Source of the DNA: Microbacterium gubbeenense DSM 15944
GTDB lineage: Bacteria > Actinomycetota > Actinomycetes > Actinomycetales > Microbacteriaceae
Assembly (NCBI RefSeq): GCF_000422745.1
Contig: NZ_KE383914.1
Coordinates: 228,686 to 292,685 of the forward strand
Direction of reading: 5' to 3'
DNA length: 64,000 nt
Under the pieces are notes generated by a model, which was not told the DNA's origin, searched no databases, and saw only the letters and a program-made list of their open reading frames with translations. Positions 10,480-18,724 of this stretch are shown here, one piece after another (position 1 is the first letter of the stretch; each line of letters opens with the position of its first letter). The position numbers and the translations under genes were made by a program.

Positions 10480-11459
10480 TGAGCGAGATCGAACGGGATC
10501 TGCCCGAGCTGTCGGACGAGTCCGTGCTGCGCATCGAGCGCGCCGTGATGGACGACATCGGCCGCGAGCGTCAGACGGCGCGGACGCGCGCGAAGAAGCG
10601 TCGGGGCTGGGTCGGGGCGGGCCTCGCCGCGGCCGCCGTCGTCGCGGGCGCGATCGTCATCGTGCCGGTCGTGCAGCAGAACGGGCTGAGCGGCGCATAC
10701 GATTCCGCTTCGGGCGGGGCCGCGGAACAGGCCGCGCCCGAGAGCGCCGACGCGGAGGCCGCCGTCGAGACCGAGCGCCAGGTGATCCGCACCGGCACAG
10801 CGAGCATCGTCGTCGACGACGTGCAGGCCGCCACCGACGCGCTGTCGGACCTCGCCGACGAGCACGGCGGCTACGTCGAGGGCCTCGGATCTTCGGGCGA
10901 CGAGGATTCGGGGGACGCGGGATACGGGTGGATCACCCTGCGGATCCCCGCGGACGACCTGGACGCCGTGCGTGCGTCGCTCGCCGAGCTGGGCGACGTC
11001 GAGCGCGAGGAGGTGTCGTCGGAGGACGTCACGGGACAGAGCGTCGACCTCGAGGCGCGGATCGATTCGCTGCAGGCATCCGTCGACCGTCTGGGTGAGC
11101 TGATGGCGAAGGCCGGATCCGTCGGCGACCTGCTCCAGGCCGAACAGGCCCTGTCGGAGCGGCAGGCCGAGCTCGAGTCGCTGCAGCGCGAGTACGACCG
11201 GCTCGGAGACCAGGTCGCGATGTCGACGCTCAGCGTCGACTTGACACGGTCCGCATCGGCGAACGTGGATCCGAACGGCTTCGGCGACGGACTCGTCGCA
11301 GGGTGGAACGCGCTTGTCGGCTTCCTGGGCGGCCTCATCGTGGTGATCGGTGCGGTGCTCCCGTGGGTTGGTGCAGTGGGCGTCGTGGCGTTCGTCGTCT
11401 GGCTGATCGTGCGACTGGTTCACCGACGCCACAAGCGCGCTGTCAGGCGGCCCGAGTAA
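10476..11459 (+). CDS. DUF4349 membrane protein, possible anti-sigma factor
   Basis: 327-residue membrane protein. A short cytoplasmic N-terminus (residues 1-45, rich in Arg/Lys) is followed by a TM helix (about 47-68) and a large exported domain with the DUF4349 pattern VIRTGTASIVVDDVQAATD. It continues with GYVEG, LRIPADDLDAV, a coiled coil around 190-250 and a second TM helix near 285-315, ending in a basic tail. It overlaps the sigma-factor gene by 4 nt, so its cytoplasmic tail is well placed to control that sigma factor. No zinc-binding HxxxCxxC motif is present. Anti-sigma function is inferred from context; membership of DUF4349 is well supported. Confidence 0.85.
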   Translation: MMSEIERDLPELSDESVLRIERAVMDDIGRERQTARTRAKKRRGWVGAGLAAAAVVAGAIVIVPVVQQNGLSGAYDSASGGAAEQAAPESADAEAAVETERQVIRTGTASIVVDDVQAATDALSDLADEHGGYVEGLGSSGDEDSGDAGYGWITLRIPADDLDAVRASLAELGDVEREEVSSEDVTGQSVDLEARIDSLQASVDRLGELMAKAGSVGDLLQAEQALSERQAELESLQREYDRLGDQVAMSTLSVDLTRSASANVDPNGFGDGLVAGWNALVGFLGGLIVVIGAVLPWVGAVGVVAFVVWLIVRLVHRRHKRAVRRPE

Positions 11460-11469
11460 TCTTGCCGCG
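11457..11469 (+). promoter_or_regulatory. -10 element of leaderless GNAT gene
   Basis: TAATCT (11457-11462) lies seven bases before ATG 11470 and overlaps the TAA stop of the preceding gene. No Shine-Dalgarno sequence is present, so the transcript should begin at or beside the start codon. Confidence 0.55.
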
Positions 11470-11976
11470 ATGACCGACTTCACCGTGCGCCCAGCCCGCG
11501 CTGCCGATATGGCGGCGGTGCACGCGATGCTTCAGCCCTATGTCGACCGTCGCATCCTGCTCGGCAAGGATCTCGTGGTGCTCTATGAGGCCACGCAGGA
11601 GTTCCTCGTCGCGGTCGACGAGCACGATACGGTGATCGGCTGCGGCGCGCTCCACGTCATGTGGGAAGACCTCGGCGAGGTGCGCACCCTGCTCGTCTCC
11701 GACGAATGGCTGCACCGTGGCGTCGGACGGCGACTCGTCGAAGCGCTCGAGGTCGTCGCGCGCGAGCTTGGCGTCACCCGCCTGTTCTGCCTGACGTTCG
11801 AGACAGCGTTCTTCGCGCGCCGCGGGTTCACCGAGATCGGTGAGCACGTCGTGTCGCCGGACGTGTACTCGCAGCTCGTGCGCAGCCCCGACGAGGGCAT
11901 CGCCGAGTTCCTCGACCTGGCGCACGTGAAGCCGAACACGCTCGGCAACACCAGGATGCTCAAGCACCTCACTTAG
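11470..11976 (+). CDS. argA: amino-acid N-acetyltransferase (short ArgA type)
   Basis: GNAT acetyltransferase of 168 residues, probably acetylating glutamate for arginine synthesis, as the short actinobacterial ArgA does. Family motifs in order: VRPARAADMAAV, YVDRRILLGKDLVVLYE, the highly conserved GCGALHVMWEDLGEVRTL (residues about 57-74), the acetyl-CoA loop HRGVGRRL, and LGVTRLFCLTFETAFFARRGF. The C-terminus includes LAHVKPNTLGN, also conserved in the group. It is transcribed from its own leaderless promoter. No other arginine gene is in the window. Confidence 0.85.
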   Translation: MTDFTVRPARAADMAAVHAMLQPYVDRRILLGKDLVVLYEATQEFLVAVDEHDTVIGCGALHVMWEDLGEVRTLLVSDEWLHRGVGRRLVEALEVVARELGVTRLFCLTFETAFFARRGFTEIGEHVVSPDVYSQLVRSPDEGIAEFLDLAHVKPNTLGNTRMLKHLT

Positions 11977-11985
11977 GCTGGATCG
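11974..11985 (+). promoter_or_regulatory. -10 element of leaderless gene at 11986
   Basis: TAGGCT (11974-11979) sits six bases before GTG 11986 and its TAG is the stop codon of the previous gene. Confidence 0.55.
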
Positions 11986-12657
11986 GTGAGCGCGAAGCGG
12001 AGATCGTCGAAGGTGGTCTATCGGCGGCGTCGGCTCGCCGTCGGGTGCCTCACGCTGATCCTGCTCGCGGCGGTCGTGATCGGTATCGTGTTCGGGATCC
12101 GTTGGCTCATCACGGAGAAGCCGTGGGAGAACCTCCCGTTCGTCTCGGGAGAGCCTGCGGCGGAGGAGACGGTTGATCCGACTCCAACGGTGTATCCGAC
12201 CGCGCGCGGCGGCGGCGACGCGGAGCCGACGCCGGAGGCGACCGAGGAACCCGAGCCGGAGGCCTGCGCGGCCGGCGCGCTCGAGCTCGCCGCGGTCACG
12301 AACAAGACCGAGTACGGTGCCGACGACGACCCCAAGCTCGCGATGTCGCTCACGAACGTCGGGGGCGTCGACTGCGTCGTCAACGTCGGAACGACCGTGC
12401 AGCGGTTCGAGATCTCGAGCGGCGCGGACGTACGGTGGCGCTCGAGCGACTGCCAGGCGGATCCGACCGATCAGTGGGTCACGCTCGAGGCGGGCCAGAC
12501 CGTGAAGTCCGAAGAGGCTCTCGTCTGGGACCGCACTCGGTCGTACGACAACACGTGCGATGCCGACGAGCGCCCCTCGGCCCCGGCCGGCGCGACCTAC
12601 AACCTCACCGTGACCCTGGGCGAGGTCTCCTCCGAGCCCCGGAGCTTCACGCTGTAG
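11986..12657 (+). CDS. membrane-anchored extracellular protein, unknown function
   Basis: 223-residue protein. A basic N-terminus (KRRSSKVVYRRRR) and one TM helix at about 18-42 are followed by a Pro/Glu/Thr-rich linker (about 58-88). An exported beta-rich domain (about 92-223) contains four cysteines (in ACAAG, VDCVV, SDCQAD, NTCDAD) that could form two disulfides. Motifs such as LAMSLTNVGGVDC and FTL-type final strands suggest an immunoglobulin-like fold. The GTG start is chosen from the leaderless promoter. I do not recognise a named family; similar small anchored proteins are common in Microbacteriaceae. Confidence 0.7.
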   Translation: MSAKRRSSKVVYRRRRLAVGCLTLILLAAVVIGIVFGIRWLITEKPWENLPFVSGEPAAEETVDPTPTVYPTARGGGDAEPTPEATEEPEPEACAAGALELAAVTNKTEYGADDDPKLAMSLTNVGGVDCVVNVGTTVQRFEISSGADVRWRSSDCQADPTDQWVTLEAGQTVKSEEALVWDRTRSYDNTCDADERPSAPAGATYNLTVTLGEVSSEPRSFTL

Positions 12658-12665
12658 CTGGTCGG

Positions 12666-12677
12666 TAGGCTTCTGGC
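12666..12677 (+). promoter_or_regulatory. -10 element of leaderless SseB-like gene
   Basis: TAGGCT (12666-12671), then six bases, then ATG 12678; no ribosome-binding site. Confidence 0.55.
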
Positions 12678-13088
12678 ATGGCGAAGAAGCGCAAGAAGCC
12701 GGTGCCCATGGATCCCGCCGAGTTCCGTTCCGAGGCGCTCGCGCAAGCACTCGAGAAGCAGGACATGGCGGCGATCGCGCTCGCGCTGCGCAATGGGAAG
12801 ACGATCGTTCCGCTGATCTCTCCGGGCGCGCGCGACAATCCGCTCGACTCGGGCGAGGTGTGGACGTTCCGCGACCAGAAGACCGGAGACGTGGCGCTGC
12901 TGCTGTTCAGCGACGCGACGAACAAGCCCGAGAACCTGCCGCCCACGGTCGCCGCATACGGCCCCGACTGGCTGAAGACGTTCCTCGAGCAGTATCGCGA
13001 CACGATCACGACGGTGTTCCTTGACATCGCGGGGCCTCACCCGATGCAGGCGCCGCCCGAGGAGCTGTTGCGGGCGCTCGAGGCGTAG
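12678..13088 (+). CDS. SseB-like N-terminal domain protein, unknown function
   Basis: 136-residue soluble protein. After a very basic start (MAKKRKKP) it has one alpha/beta domain: SEALAQALEKQDMAAIALALRNGKTIVPLI, WTFRDQKTGDVALLLFSDATNKP, AAYGPDWLKTFLEQY, VFLDIAGPHP. This layout resembles the N-terminal domain of SseB-family proteins, which bind or scaffold other proteins. No catalytic residues are visible. It starts from its own leaderless promoter and is convergent with the MFS gene, the stop codons being adjacent. Family assignment is tentative. Confidence 0.65.
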   Translation: MAKKRKKPVPMDPAEFRSEALAQALEKQDMAAIALALRNGKTIVPLISPGARDNPLDSGEVWTFRDQKTGDVALLLFSDATNKPENLPPTVAAYGPDWLKTFLEQYRDTITTVFLDIAGPHPMQAPPEELLRALEA

Positions 13089-14447
13089 TCAGGGCCCGAC
13101 CGGTTCGCGTCTTTGTGCATCGCGGATTCCGAGCCACGACACGACGCCGCCGGCTGCCAACAGGGCCGACACGATCAGGCACGAGCGGTGGAACCCGTCG
13201 AGATCGAGCGATCCGCCGATCGCCGAGCCGATCATCGCCACCGCGATCAGCCCGGCCACGCGCGAGATCGCGTTGTTCACGGCGCTCGCAATCCCGCTCT
13301 GCTCGGGGCCGATCGCGCCGAGGATCGTCGAAGTGAGCGGCGACACGGTGATCGTCAGGCCCAGCCCGAACACGACCATCCCGGGCAGCACCTGCCACCA
13401 GTAGTCGAACGACGACCCGACCAGAAGCAGCATCGCGGAGCCGACCGCCATGACCAGCGGCCCGACCGTCATGAACCCCCGCGCGCCCCACCGGCCGGCG
13501 AGGGCGCCGACGCGCGAGCTGAGCAGGATCATGAGGATCGTGACCGGCAGGCTCGCGAGCCCCGCGAGCGTGGCCGACAGCCCGGCGCCCTCCTGCAGGT
13601 AGATCGCGAGCACGAAACCGTTGAGCGAGAGCGCGGCGTACACGAACATGGTCGCGACGTTGCCCGTCCAGAAGTTGCGCACGCGGAAGAGGCCGAGGGG
13701 CAGGATCGGAGATCGCACCGTCCGCTGCCGCAACAGGAACAGCACGAAGAGGAGGGCGCCGCCGACCCCGGTCACGAGGATCGCCGGGTGCAGCCACCCG
13801 AACCGCGGCTCCTCGATGAGCGCGTACACGATGCCGCCGAGCCCGAGCGTGCACATCAGGGCGCCGATGATGTCGATGCGGGCATCGGGCCGCCGCTCCG
13901 GATCCTTCACCCGGCGCACGAGCCACAGCGTCACCGCGATCGGGATCACGTTGATGAGGAACGCGAAGCGCCAACTCGCGAGGTCGACGAGCACCCCGCC
14001 GATGAGGGGCCCGACCACCATCGCCCCGGTCGTGAACGACGTCCAGGTGCCGATCGCCTTGGCACGAGCCGCTCCCGAGAACGCCGAGGTGATGAGCGCG
14101 AGCGAGCTCGGCACGAGGAAGGCGCCGGCCGCGCCCTGCACGAGCCGCGCGATGATGAGGATCAGCGGATCCGGCGCAAGAGCGATCGCGACCGATGCGA
14201 TGCCGAACCCGACGAGCCCGATCCGCAGCACGAGTGCGCGGCCGAAGGCATCGCTGACGGATCCCGCGAGCAGCATCAGGGCGCCGAGCGTGATGAGGTA
14301 GCCGTCGACGACCCATTGTTGGGTCGACAATCCGCCGCCGAGCTCCCGGTCGATCGCCGGGAGTGCGACGTTGACGATCGTGCCGTCGAGGAATGATACG
14401 AACGACGCGAGGATCGCGATCCAGAGGATCCGCGTAGGAGAGGCCAC
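13089..14447 (-). CDS. MFS drug exporter, DHA2 (EmrB/QacA) family
   Basis: Proton-driven major facilitator exporter of 452 residues with about 14 hydrophobic segments, the DHA2 topology. Recognisable motifs are LDGTIVNVALPAI in TM1, the motif-A loop around VSDAFGRALVL, and ARLVQGAAGAFLVPSSLALI in TM4, which contains the DHA2 motif-C-adjacent region. The late pair VFGLGLTITVSPLT and SGIASAVNNAISRVAG is typical of this subfamily. The GTG start at 14447 is supported by TACGCT six bases upstream (leaderless). No regulator gene is adjacent. The substrate is unknown; family members export dyes, antibiotics or metabolites. Confidence 0.9.
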   Translation of the reverse strand: MASPTRILWIAILASFVSFLDGTIVNVALPAIDRELGGGLSTQQWVVDGYLITLGALMLLAGSVSDAFGRALVLRIGLVGFGIASVAIALAPDPLILIIARLVQGAAGAFLVPSSLALITSAFSGAARAKAIGTWTSFTTGAMVVGPLIGGVLVDLASWRFAFLINVIPIAVTLWLVRRVKDPERRPDARIDIIGALMCTLGLGGIVYALIEEPRFGWLHPAILVTGVGGALLFVLFLLRQRTVRSPILPLGLFRVRNFWTGNVATMFVYAALSLNGFVLAIYLQEGAGLSATLAGLASLPVTILMILLSSRVGALAGRWGARGFMTVGPLVMAVGSAMLLLVGSSFDYWWQVLPGMVVFGLGLTITVSPLTSTILGAIGPEQSGIASAVNNAISRVAGLIAVAMIGSAIGGSLDLDGFHRSCLIVSALLAAGGVVSWLGIRDAQRREPVGP

Positions 14448-14459
14448 GCCGAAAGCGTA
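14448..14459 (-). promoter_or_regulatory. -10 element of leaderless MFS gene
   Basis: On the minus strand TACGCT (14459-14454) precedes GTG 14447 by six bases. Confidence 0.5.
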
Positions 14460-14468
14460 CGCCGGGAA

Positions 14469-14822
14469 TCAGTTGACGTCGCCGTCGACGTACACCCAGC
14501 GGCCTCCGCGGCGCGCGAAGCGGGAGTGCTCGCGCAGCTCGCCGGCCCCCGACGCGTCCGTGTACCGCGCGACGAAGTCCACCGTGTCCTCGGTGGACGA
14601 CACGATTGAGAGACCGGTCCAGGCGAGCGACGGATCCGCCGACACGTCGTCGGGCCGCGTGCGCGGGTGCCAGGTGCGGGCGAGGTAGAACGGATCCTGC
14701 TTCGCGAACGCCGAGTATCGCGACCGCATCAGCTCCTCGGCTGTTGCCGCGTCACGCTCGCCGCGGTGCAGCGGACCGCAGCAGGTCTCGTAGTCGGGGC
14801 TTCCGCAGGGGCAGGTCTCCAT
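14469..14822 (-). CDS. YchJ-family SEC-C zinc-motif protein
   Basis: 117-residue protein of the YchJ/UPF0225 type. The N-terminal zinc-binding SEC-C-like motif is CPCGSPDYETCCGPLHRGE (residues 4-22). It is followed by the diagnostic LMRSRYSAFAKQDPFYLARTWHP and ending strands (FARRGGRWVYVDGD) of an NTF2-like domain. ATG at 14822 places the motif at the very N-terminus, as in homologues; GAGAAT lies six bases upstream, consistent with a leaderless start. Biochemical role is not established for the family. It is divergent from radA with a 56-nt gap. Confidence 0.88.
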   Translation of the reverse strand: METCPCGSPDYETCCGPLHRGERDAATAEELMRSRYSAFAKQDPFYLARTWHPRTRPDDVSADPSLAWTGLSIVSSTEDTVDFVARYTDASGAGELREHSRFARRGGRWVYVDGDVN

Positions 14823-14866
14823 GGATCCATTCTCGCGCGGCCCAGAGGAATGTCGGGGGTCACGAA

Positions 14867-14878
14867 TAGCCTGGACGC
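14867..14878 (+). promoter_or_regulatory. -10 element of leaderless radA
   Basis: TAGCCT (14867-14872), six bases, then ATG 14879. The divergent YchJ -10 is about 40 nt away. Confidence 0.55.
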
Positions 14879-16243
14879 ATGGCTTCGAAGCGCGCGACCC
14901 CGGCATACGTCTGCACCGAGTGCGGGTGGACGTCGATGAAGTGGGTCGGCAGGTGCGGTGAGTGCCAGCAGTGGGGCACGGTCGAAGAGCAGGGTGCGGC
15001 GTCGGTGTCGACGGGCGTCAAGGCGCTGGCGCCCCGGTCGGCGGCTCGGCCGATCACGCAGATCTCGACATCCGACGCGCCCCGTCGGAAGAGCGGCGTC
15101 GGCGAGTTCGACCGGGTGCTGGGCGGCGGCATCGTGCCGGGCGCGGCGATTCTGCTGTCGGGCGAGCCGGGCGTCGGCAAATCGACGCTGCTGCTCGAGG
15201 TCGCGGCCCGGGCGGCCAAGGAGGGGCGGCGCGTGCTGTACGTCAGCGCCGAGGAATCGGTGGCGCAGGTGCGGCTGCGGGCCGAGCGCACGAACGCGTT
15301 GCACGACGAGCTGTTCCTGGCGAGCGAGGTCGACCTCGGCACGGTGCTCGGGCATATCGACGAGGTCAAACCCGAGCTCGTGATCGTCGACTCGGTGCAG
15401 ACCGTCGCCTCCGCCGAGATCGACGGCGCGGCGGGCATGCCGGGCCAGGTGCGAGCGGTGGCGTCGACGCTGATCCGTGTGGCGAAGGATCGCGGGCTGC
15501 CGGTGATCCTCGTCGGGCACGTCACGAAAGACGGGAACGTCGCGGGGCCGCGCGTGCTCGAACACCTCGTTGACGTGGTCTGTCACTTCGAGGGCGACCG
15601 TCAGACGGCTCTGCGCTTCGTCCGCGCGCTGAAGAACCGGTTCGGCCCGACCGACGAGGTGGGCTGCTTCGAGATGGCGGGCGACGGTATCCGCGAGGTT
15701 CCAGATCCGTCGAGCATGTTCCTCTCGCAGGGCGAGCCCGTCGCGGGCACGTGCGTCGGCATCTCGATGGAGGGCAAGCGCGCGCTGCCGGTCGAGGTGC
15801 AGGCGCTGGCGGTGTCGTCCGGCGCGCCCAACCCACGGCGCATCGTGCAGGGCGTCGATTCGGCGCGCGTGGCGATGGTACTGGCGGTGCTCGAGCGTCG
15901 GGCGAAGATCACCACGAGCAACGTCGACGTGTACGTGTCCACGGTCGGCGGGGTCAGGTTCACCGAGCCGGCGGCCGACCTGGCGATCGCGATCGCCGTG
16001 GCGGGGGCGATCAGAGACTGGTCGGTGCCGCGCGATGTCGCGGTCGCGGGCGAGCTCTCGCTCGCGGGGGAGGTGCGGCCGGTGACTCAGGCACCGCAGC
16101 GCCGATCCGAGGCGAAGCGCCTGGGTTACACGCGCGTGATCGACGAGCGCGCGTCGACCGTGTCAGCTGCGCTCGCCGCTGCCAAAGACCGCGCGCCGAA
16201 ACCGCGCGCGCGACGCACCGACGATGACATCCCCGAGTTCTGA
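14879..16243 (+). CDS. radA: DNA repair protein RadA/Sms
   Basis: Recombination ATPase and helicase that promotes branch migration at D-loops; 454 residues, normal length. The N-terminal zinc finger uses Cys12, Cys15, Cys26 and Cys29 (YVCTECG, GRCGEC). Walker A is GEPGVGKST near residue 97, Walker B LVIVDSVQT near 176, and the RadA-specific KNRFG motif lies around 252. The C-terminal third is a Lon-protease-like domain (VSTVGGVRFTEPAADLAIA) without an active-site serine, as usual. It is leaderless and monocistronic. Confidence 0.97.
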   Translation: MASKRATPAYVCTECGWTSMKWVGRCGECQQWGTVEEQGAASVSTGVKALAPRSAARPITQISTSDAPRRKSGVGEFDRVLGGGIVPGAAILLSGEPGVGKSTLLLEVAARAAKEGRRVLYVSAEESVAQVRLRAERTNALHDELFLASEVDLGTVLGHIDEVKPELVIVDSVQTVASAEIDGAAGMPGQVRAVASTLIRVAKDRGLPVILVGHVTKDGNVAGPRVLEHLVDVVCHFEGDRQTALRFVRALKNRFGPTDEVGCFEMAGDGIREVPDPSSMFLSQGEPVAGTCVGISMEGKRALPVEVQALAVSSGAPNPRRIVQGVDSARVAMVLAVLERRAKITTSNVDVYVSTVGGVRFTEPAADLAIAIAVAGAIRDWSVPRDVAVAGELSLAGEVRPVTQAPQRRSEAKRLGYTRVIDERASTVSAALAAAKDRAPKPRARRTDDDIPEF

Positions 16244-16281
16244 GCGGGAACAACGTGCGTGGGCGGTGAGTTGCACTGAAT

Positions 16282-17010
16282 ATGAGTGAAACGACCCGCC
16301 TCGGAATCGATGTCTGGCTCGATGTGGCGTGCCCGTGGTGCGCCCTCGGTGAGCGCCGCCTTGACAGCGTGATCGAGAAGCTGCCGTTCGGCGATGCCGT
16401 CGACGTGCGATTCCATTCGTACCAGCTCGATCCGAACGCGCCCGACCGCGCGACGATGACGCAGAGCGAGTACCTGGCGGGGCGCGGTCTCGACCCGGCG
16501 AGGCTCGAGGCCAGTCACCAGCACCTGAGCGCGTCCGGCAGCGAACTCGGCTTCGAGTTCGACCACGACGCCGTCGTGCCGTCGAACACGTGGGCGGCGC
16601 ACCGCATGATCCAGGCCGCTGCCGCGGAGGGCGTGCAGGCGCAGGTCGTCGAAGCGCTGCTCGTCGAGTACTTCCAGAAGGGGCTCGACGTCGGCGACCT
16701 CGAAGCCCTCAAGGCGGTCGTGGTCGCAGCGGGCCTCAGCGAGGAGGTTGCGCAGCGCGTCGTGTCAGATCCGTATGCCTTCGACAAGGAGGTCAAGGAC
16801 GACGTGGCACGCGCCGGTCAGCTCGGCATCCAGGGCGTGCCGTTCTACGTTCTCGACGGCCGGTACGGCGTCTCGGGTGCGCAGCCGGCCGAGGTGTTCG
16901 AGCAGGCGCTGACCCAGGTCTACGACGAACTCAACCCGAAGCCGGTGCAGCCCCTGAACGTCGTGGGCGCCGAGGGCGAGACCTGCGGGCCGGACGGCTG
17001 CGCGGTCTGA
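16282..17010 (+). CDS. FrnE-like DsbA-family disulfide oxidoreductase
   Basis: Cytoplasmic thioredoxin-fold oxidoreductase of 242 residues with no signal peptide. The active site is Cys17-Pro-Trp-Cys20 (WLDVACPWCALG), followed by the all-helical insertion typical of DsbA. The cis-proline loop is GVPFYVLDGRYGVSGAQ. A second pair, Cys235 and Cys240 (CGPDGC), lies at the extreme C-terminus, matching the CX4C motif reported for Deinococcus FrnE, where it swaps disulfides with the first site. It converges on corA with only 4 nt between stops. It probably repairs or isomerises disulfides under oxidative stress. Confidence 0.9.
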   Translation: MSETTRLGIDVWLDVACPWCALGERRLDSVIEKLPFGDAVDVRFHSYQLDPNAPDRATMTQSEYLAGRGLDPARLEASHQHLSASGSELGFEFDHDAVVPSNTWAAHRMIQAAAAEGVQAQVVEALLVEYFQKGLDVGDLEALKAVVVAAGLSEEVAQRVVSDPYAFDKEVKDDVARAGQLGIQGVPFYVLDGRYGVSGAQPAEVFEQALTQVYDELNPKPVQPLNVVGAEGETCGPDGCAV

Positions 17011-17014
17011 GGCA

Positions 17015-18076
17015 CTACATCCACTTCCGCCACTTGAACAGCACGAACAGCACCGCGGCGAACAGCACCATGAGACCGACGGCAACCGGATAGCCGAACG
17101 CCCAGTGCAGCTCGGGCATCACGTCGAAGTTCATGCCGTACACCGCCGCAATGAGCGTCGGCGCGAACAGGATCGCCGCCCAGCCCGAGATCTTCTTCAT
17201 GTCCTCGTTCTGACGCTGCGCGACGAGCGTCGCGTTGACGTCGAGGATCTGCGAGAGCGCCGTTCGGTACTCGAGGACGAGCGTATTTGCGCGCGTCAGA
17301 TGGTCCGAGACGTCCTGCAGGTAGGTCTGGAGGTGCTCAGTGACGCCGTACTTCCCGAATCCGCTGTGCAGCGAGTCGATCACCTCTGCGAGGGCCGAGG
17401 TCGTGTGCTGCATATCGATGACCTCGAGGCTCAGGCGGTAGATGCGTTCCGCGACCGTCGCGTCGCCGCTGAAGACCTGGCGTTCGATCTGCTCCTTGTC
17501 GACCGCGATACCCTGCAGCACGGGGGAGTACCCGTCGACGATCGCGTCGATCAGGCGATACACGACGGCCTCCGCACCGTGCGCGAGCACGTTCTCGTCC
17601 GGGAGCAGGGCGCGCTCGTCGGTCAGGTTGATGCTGTCGGTGCCGTCGATCCACGTGCCGTCCTGGCACACGACAGCGACCGCGCCTGGGCGCACCAGAA
17701 CATGGAACTCGGCGAAATCGACCTCTTCCTTGGCGTCGATGTAGTGGGCCGAGCGCACCACGAGGAACAGCACGTCGCCGTATCGCTCGAGTTTGGGGCG
17801 CTGCCCGGCGTGCACGAGGTCTTCGACGAGCAGCGGGTGTAGGTCCCACGCCGAGGCGAGTTCCGCGATGTCCTCGGGAGAGGGGCGCATGTAGAGAAAC
17901 AGCGCAAGCCGGTCGGATCCATCGGCCGCGTATGCGAGGCCGTCTGCGACCGAGGCGTTCGCGGGCGGCTCCTCGGCGCGCCCGTCGGAGACGTACCGTG
18001 TGATGCGCGTGCGCGCAGGTTTCATCTCGACGGTTGCGCGCGGCGGCCGCCGAAATCCGTTCCGAGGCAGAGACAT
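17015..18076 (-). CDS. corA: CorA-family magnesium/cobalt channel
   Basis: Divalent-cation channel of 353 residues. A large N-terminal cytoplasmic funnel domain (residues about 25-285, with FHVLVRPGAVAVVCQDG and the long stalk helix ending RQNEDMKKISGWAAI) is followed by TM1, the selectivity signature YGMNF near residue 310, and TM2 ending in the basic KWRKWM tail. ATG at 18076 is preferred to an in-frame GTG three codons upstream because AAGGG sits at a better distance. TACGCT about 30 nt upstream could be its -10 hexamer. Confidence 0.94.
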   Translation of the reverse strand: MSLPRNGFRRPPRATVEMKPARTRITRYVSDGRAEEPPANASVADGLAYAADGSDRLALFLYMRPSPEDIAELASAWDLHPLLVEDLVHAGQRPKLERYGDVLFLVVRSAHYIDAKEEVDFAEFHVLVRPGAVAVVCQDGTWIDGTDSINLTDERALLPDENVLAHGAEAVVYRLIDAIVDGYSPVLQGIAVDKEQIERQVFSGDATVAERIYRLSLEVIDMQHTTSALAEVIDSLHSGFGKYGVTEHLQTYLQDVSDHLTRANTLVLEYRTALSQILDVNATLVAQRQNEDMKKISGWAAILFAPTLIAAVYGMNFDVMPELHWAFGYPVAVGLMVLFAAVLFVLFKWRKWM

Positions 18077-18120
18077 CGGGCCCACCCTTCGCGTCGCGGG
18101 AGCTCAGCGTATCGCAAGAT

Positions 18121-18151
18121 TCCCCCGCGATCCCTGTCATTTCAAGGGATT
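18121..18151. repeat. partial copy of the tRNA-Ser terminator repeat
   Basis: TCCCCCGCGATCC and then TGTCATTTCAAGG recur 558 nt downstream at 18679-18709, with three mismatches in about 31 bases. Two of these change paired positions of the inner hairpin, and each copy can still fold. This copy lacks the closing outer arm. It lies between corA and the small membrane gene. Confidence 0.8.
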
Positions 18152-18291
18152 GAGCGAGCCTTCAATGGCGATCTCGGCAGTGACGATGCCGCACTTGCGG
18201 GCCAGGTGCGGAGCACCGCAGCTCCGTCGGTGCTAACGCCGAGAACCGCAGTCGCGTGCGTTCTGCCGCGGGCGTCGCCGTGTGCTGAGAT

Positions 18292-18309
18292 TCGTCGATA
18301 ATTCGACGA
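18292..18309. promoter_or_regulatory. 18-bp palindrome before the two-TM miniprotein
   Basis: TCGTCGA-TAAT-TCGACGA is a perfect seven-base inverted repeat with a TAAT centre, 22 nt before the start at 18332 and just upstream of its -10 element. A repressor operator is plausible. Confidence 0.45.
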
Positions 18310-18331
18310 GCTTCACCAATATGCTGAACAC

Positions 18332-18640
18332 GTGACGACCAGCCAAGACGCGGTGACACCGCTCGAATCCACACAATCCGTGCGGATCGCTCCCCACACC
18401 ATCCTGCTCAACGTAGTGGCAGTGATTTCATGGATCGCGATCATCAGTGTGATGGTCTGGCAACGGGCGCTCGACCCCACCGATGTGTGGGATCCGCCGG
18501 CCGACGACGCGTCGCTCGTTGGCGAGTTGGAAGCTTGGGTCGATGTCCTGTTCATCGTGGCGATCAGCGCGACCGTCGGCCTCATCGTCCTCGGTGCCGT
18601 GCGCCATATGCTCAACCAGCTGACACCTGCGCCGAAGTAG
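18332..18640 (+). CDS. small two-TM membrane protein, unknown
   Basis: 102-residue protein with two hydrophobic helices at about 20-43 (PHTILLNVVAVISWIAIISV) and 70-93 (VLFIVAISATVGLIVLGAV), separated by an acidic linker (DPTDVWDPPADDASLVGE). No known family is recognised. The GTG start is supported by TATGCT at 18320-18325, six bases upstream, the spacing of other leaderless genes here. It lies between two copies of a terminator-derived repeat near tRNA-Ser, so it may be an acquired or relic gene. Codon usage resembles the host but is slightly lower in GC. Confidence 0.65.
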   Translation: MTTSQDAVTPLESTQSVRIAPHTILLNVVAVISWIAIISVMVWQRALDPTDVWDPPADDASLVGELEAWVDVLFIVAISATVGLIVLGAVRHMLNQLTPAPK

Positions 18641-18673
18641 GCGCAACGAAGAGCCGGACATCACTGAGGATAG

Positions 18674-18722
18674 AAAAATCCCCCGCGATCCTTGTCATTT
18701 CAAGGAATCGCGGGGGATTTTC
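18674..18722. terminator. large hairpin terminator after tRNA-Ser
   Basis: Near-perfect stem AAAATCCCCCGCGAT / ATCGCGGGGGATTTT with an inner CCTTG/CAAGG stem, one bulged A and a TCATTT loop. T-runs occur in both orientations. It directly follows the 3' end of the minus-strand tRNA and probably also ends plus-strand transcription from 18332-18640. Confidence 0.85.
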
Positions 18723-18724
18723 TC

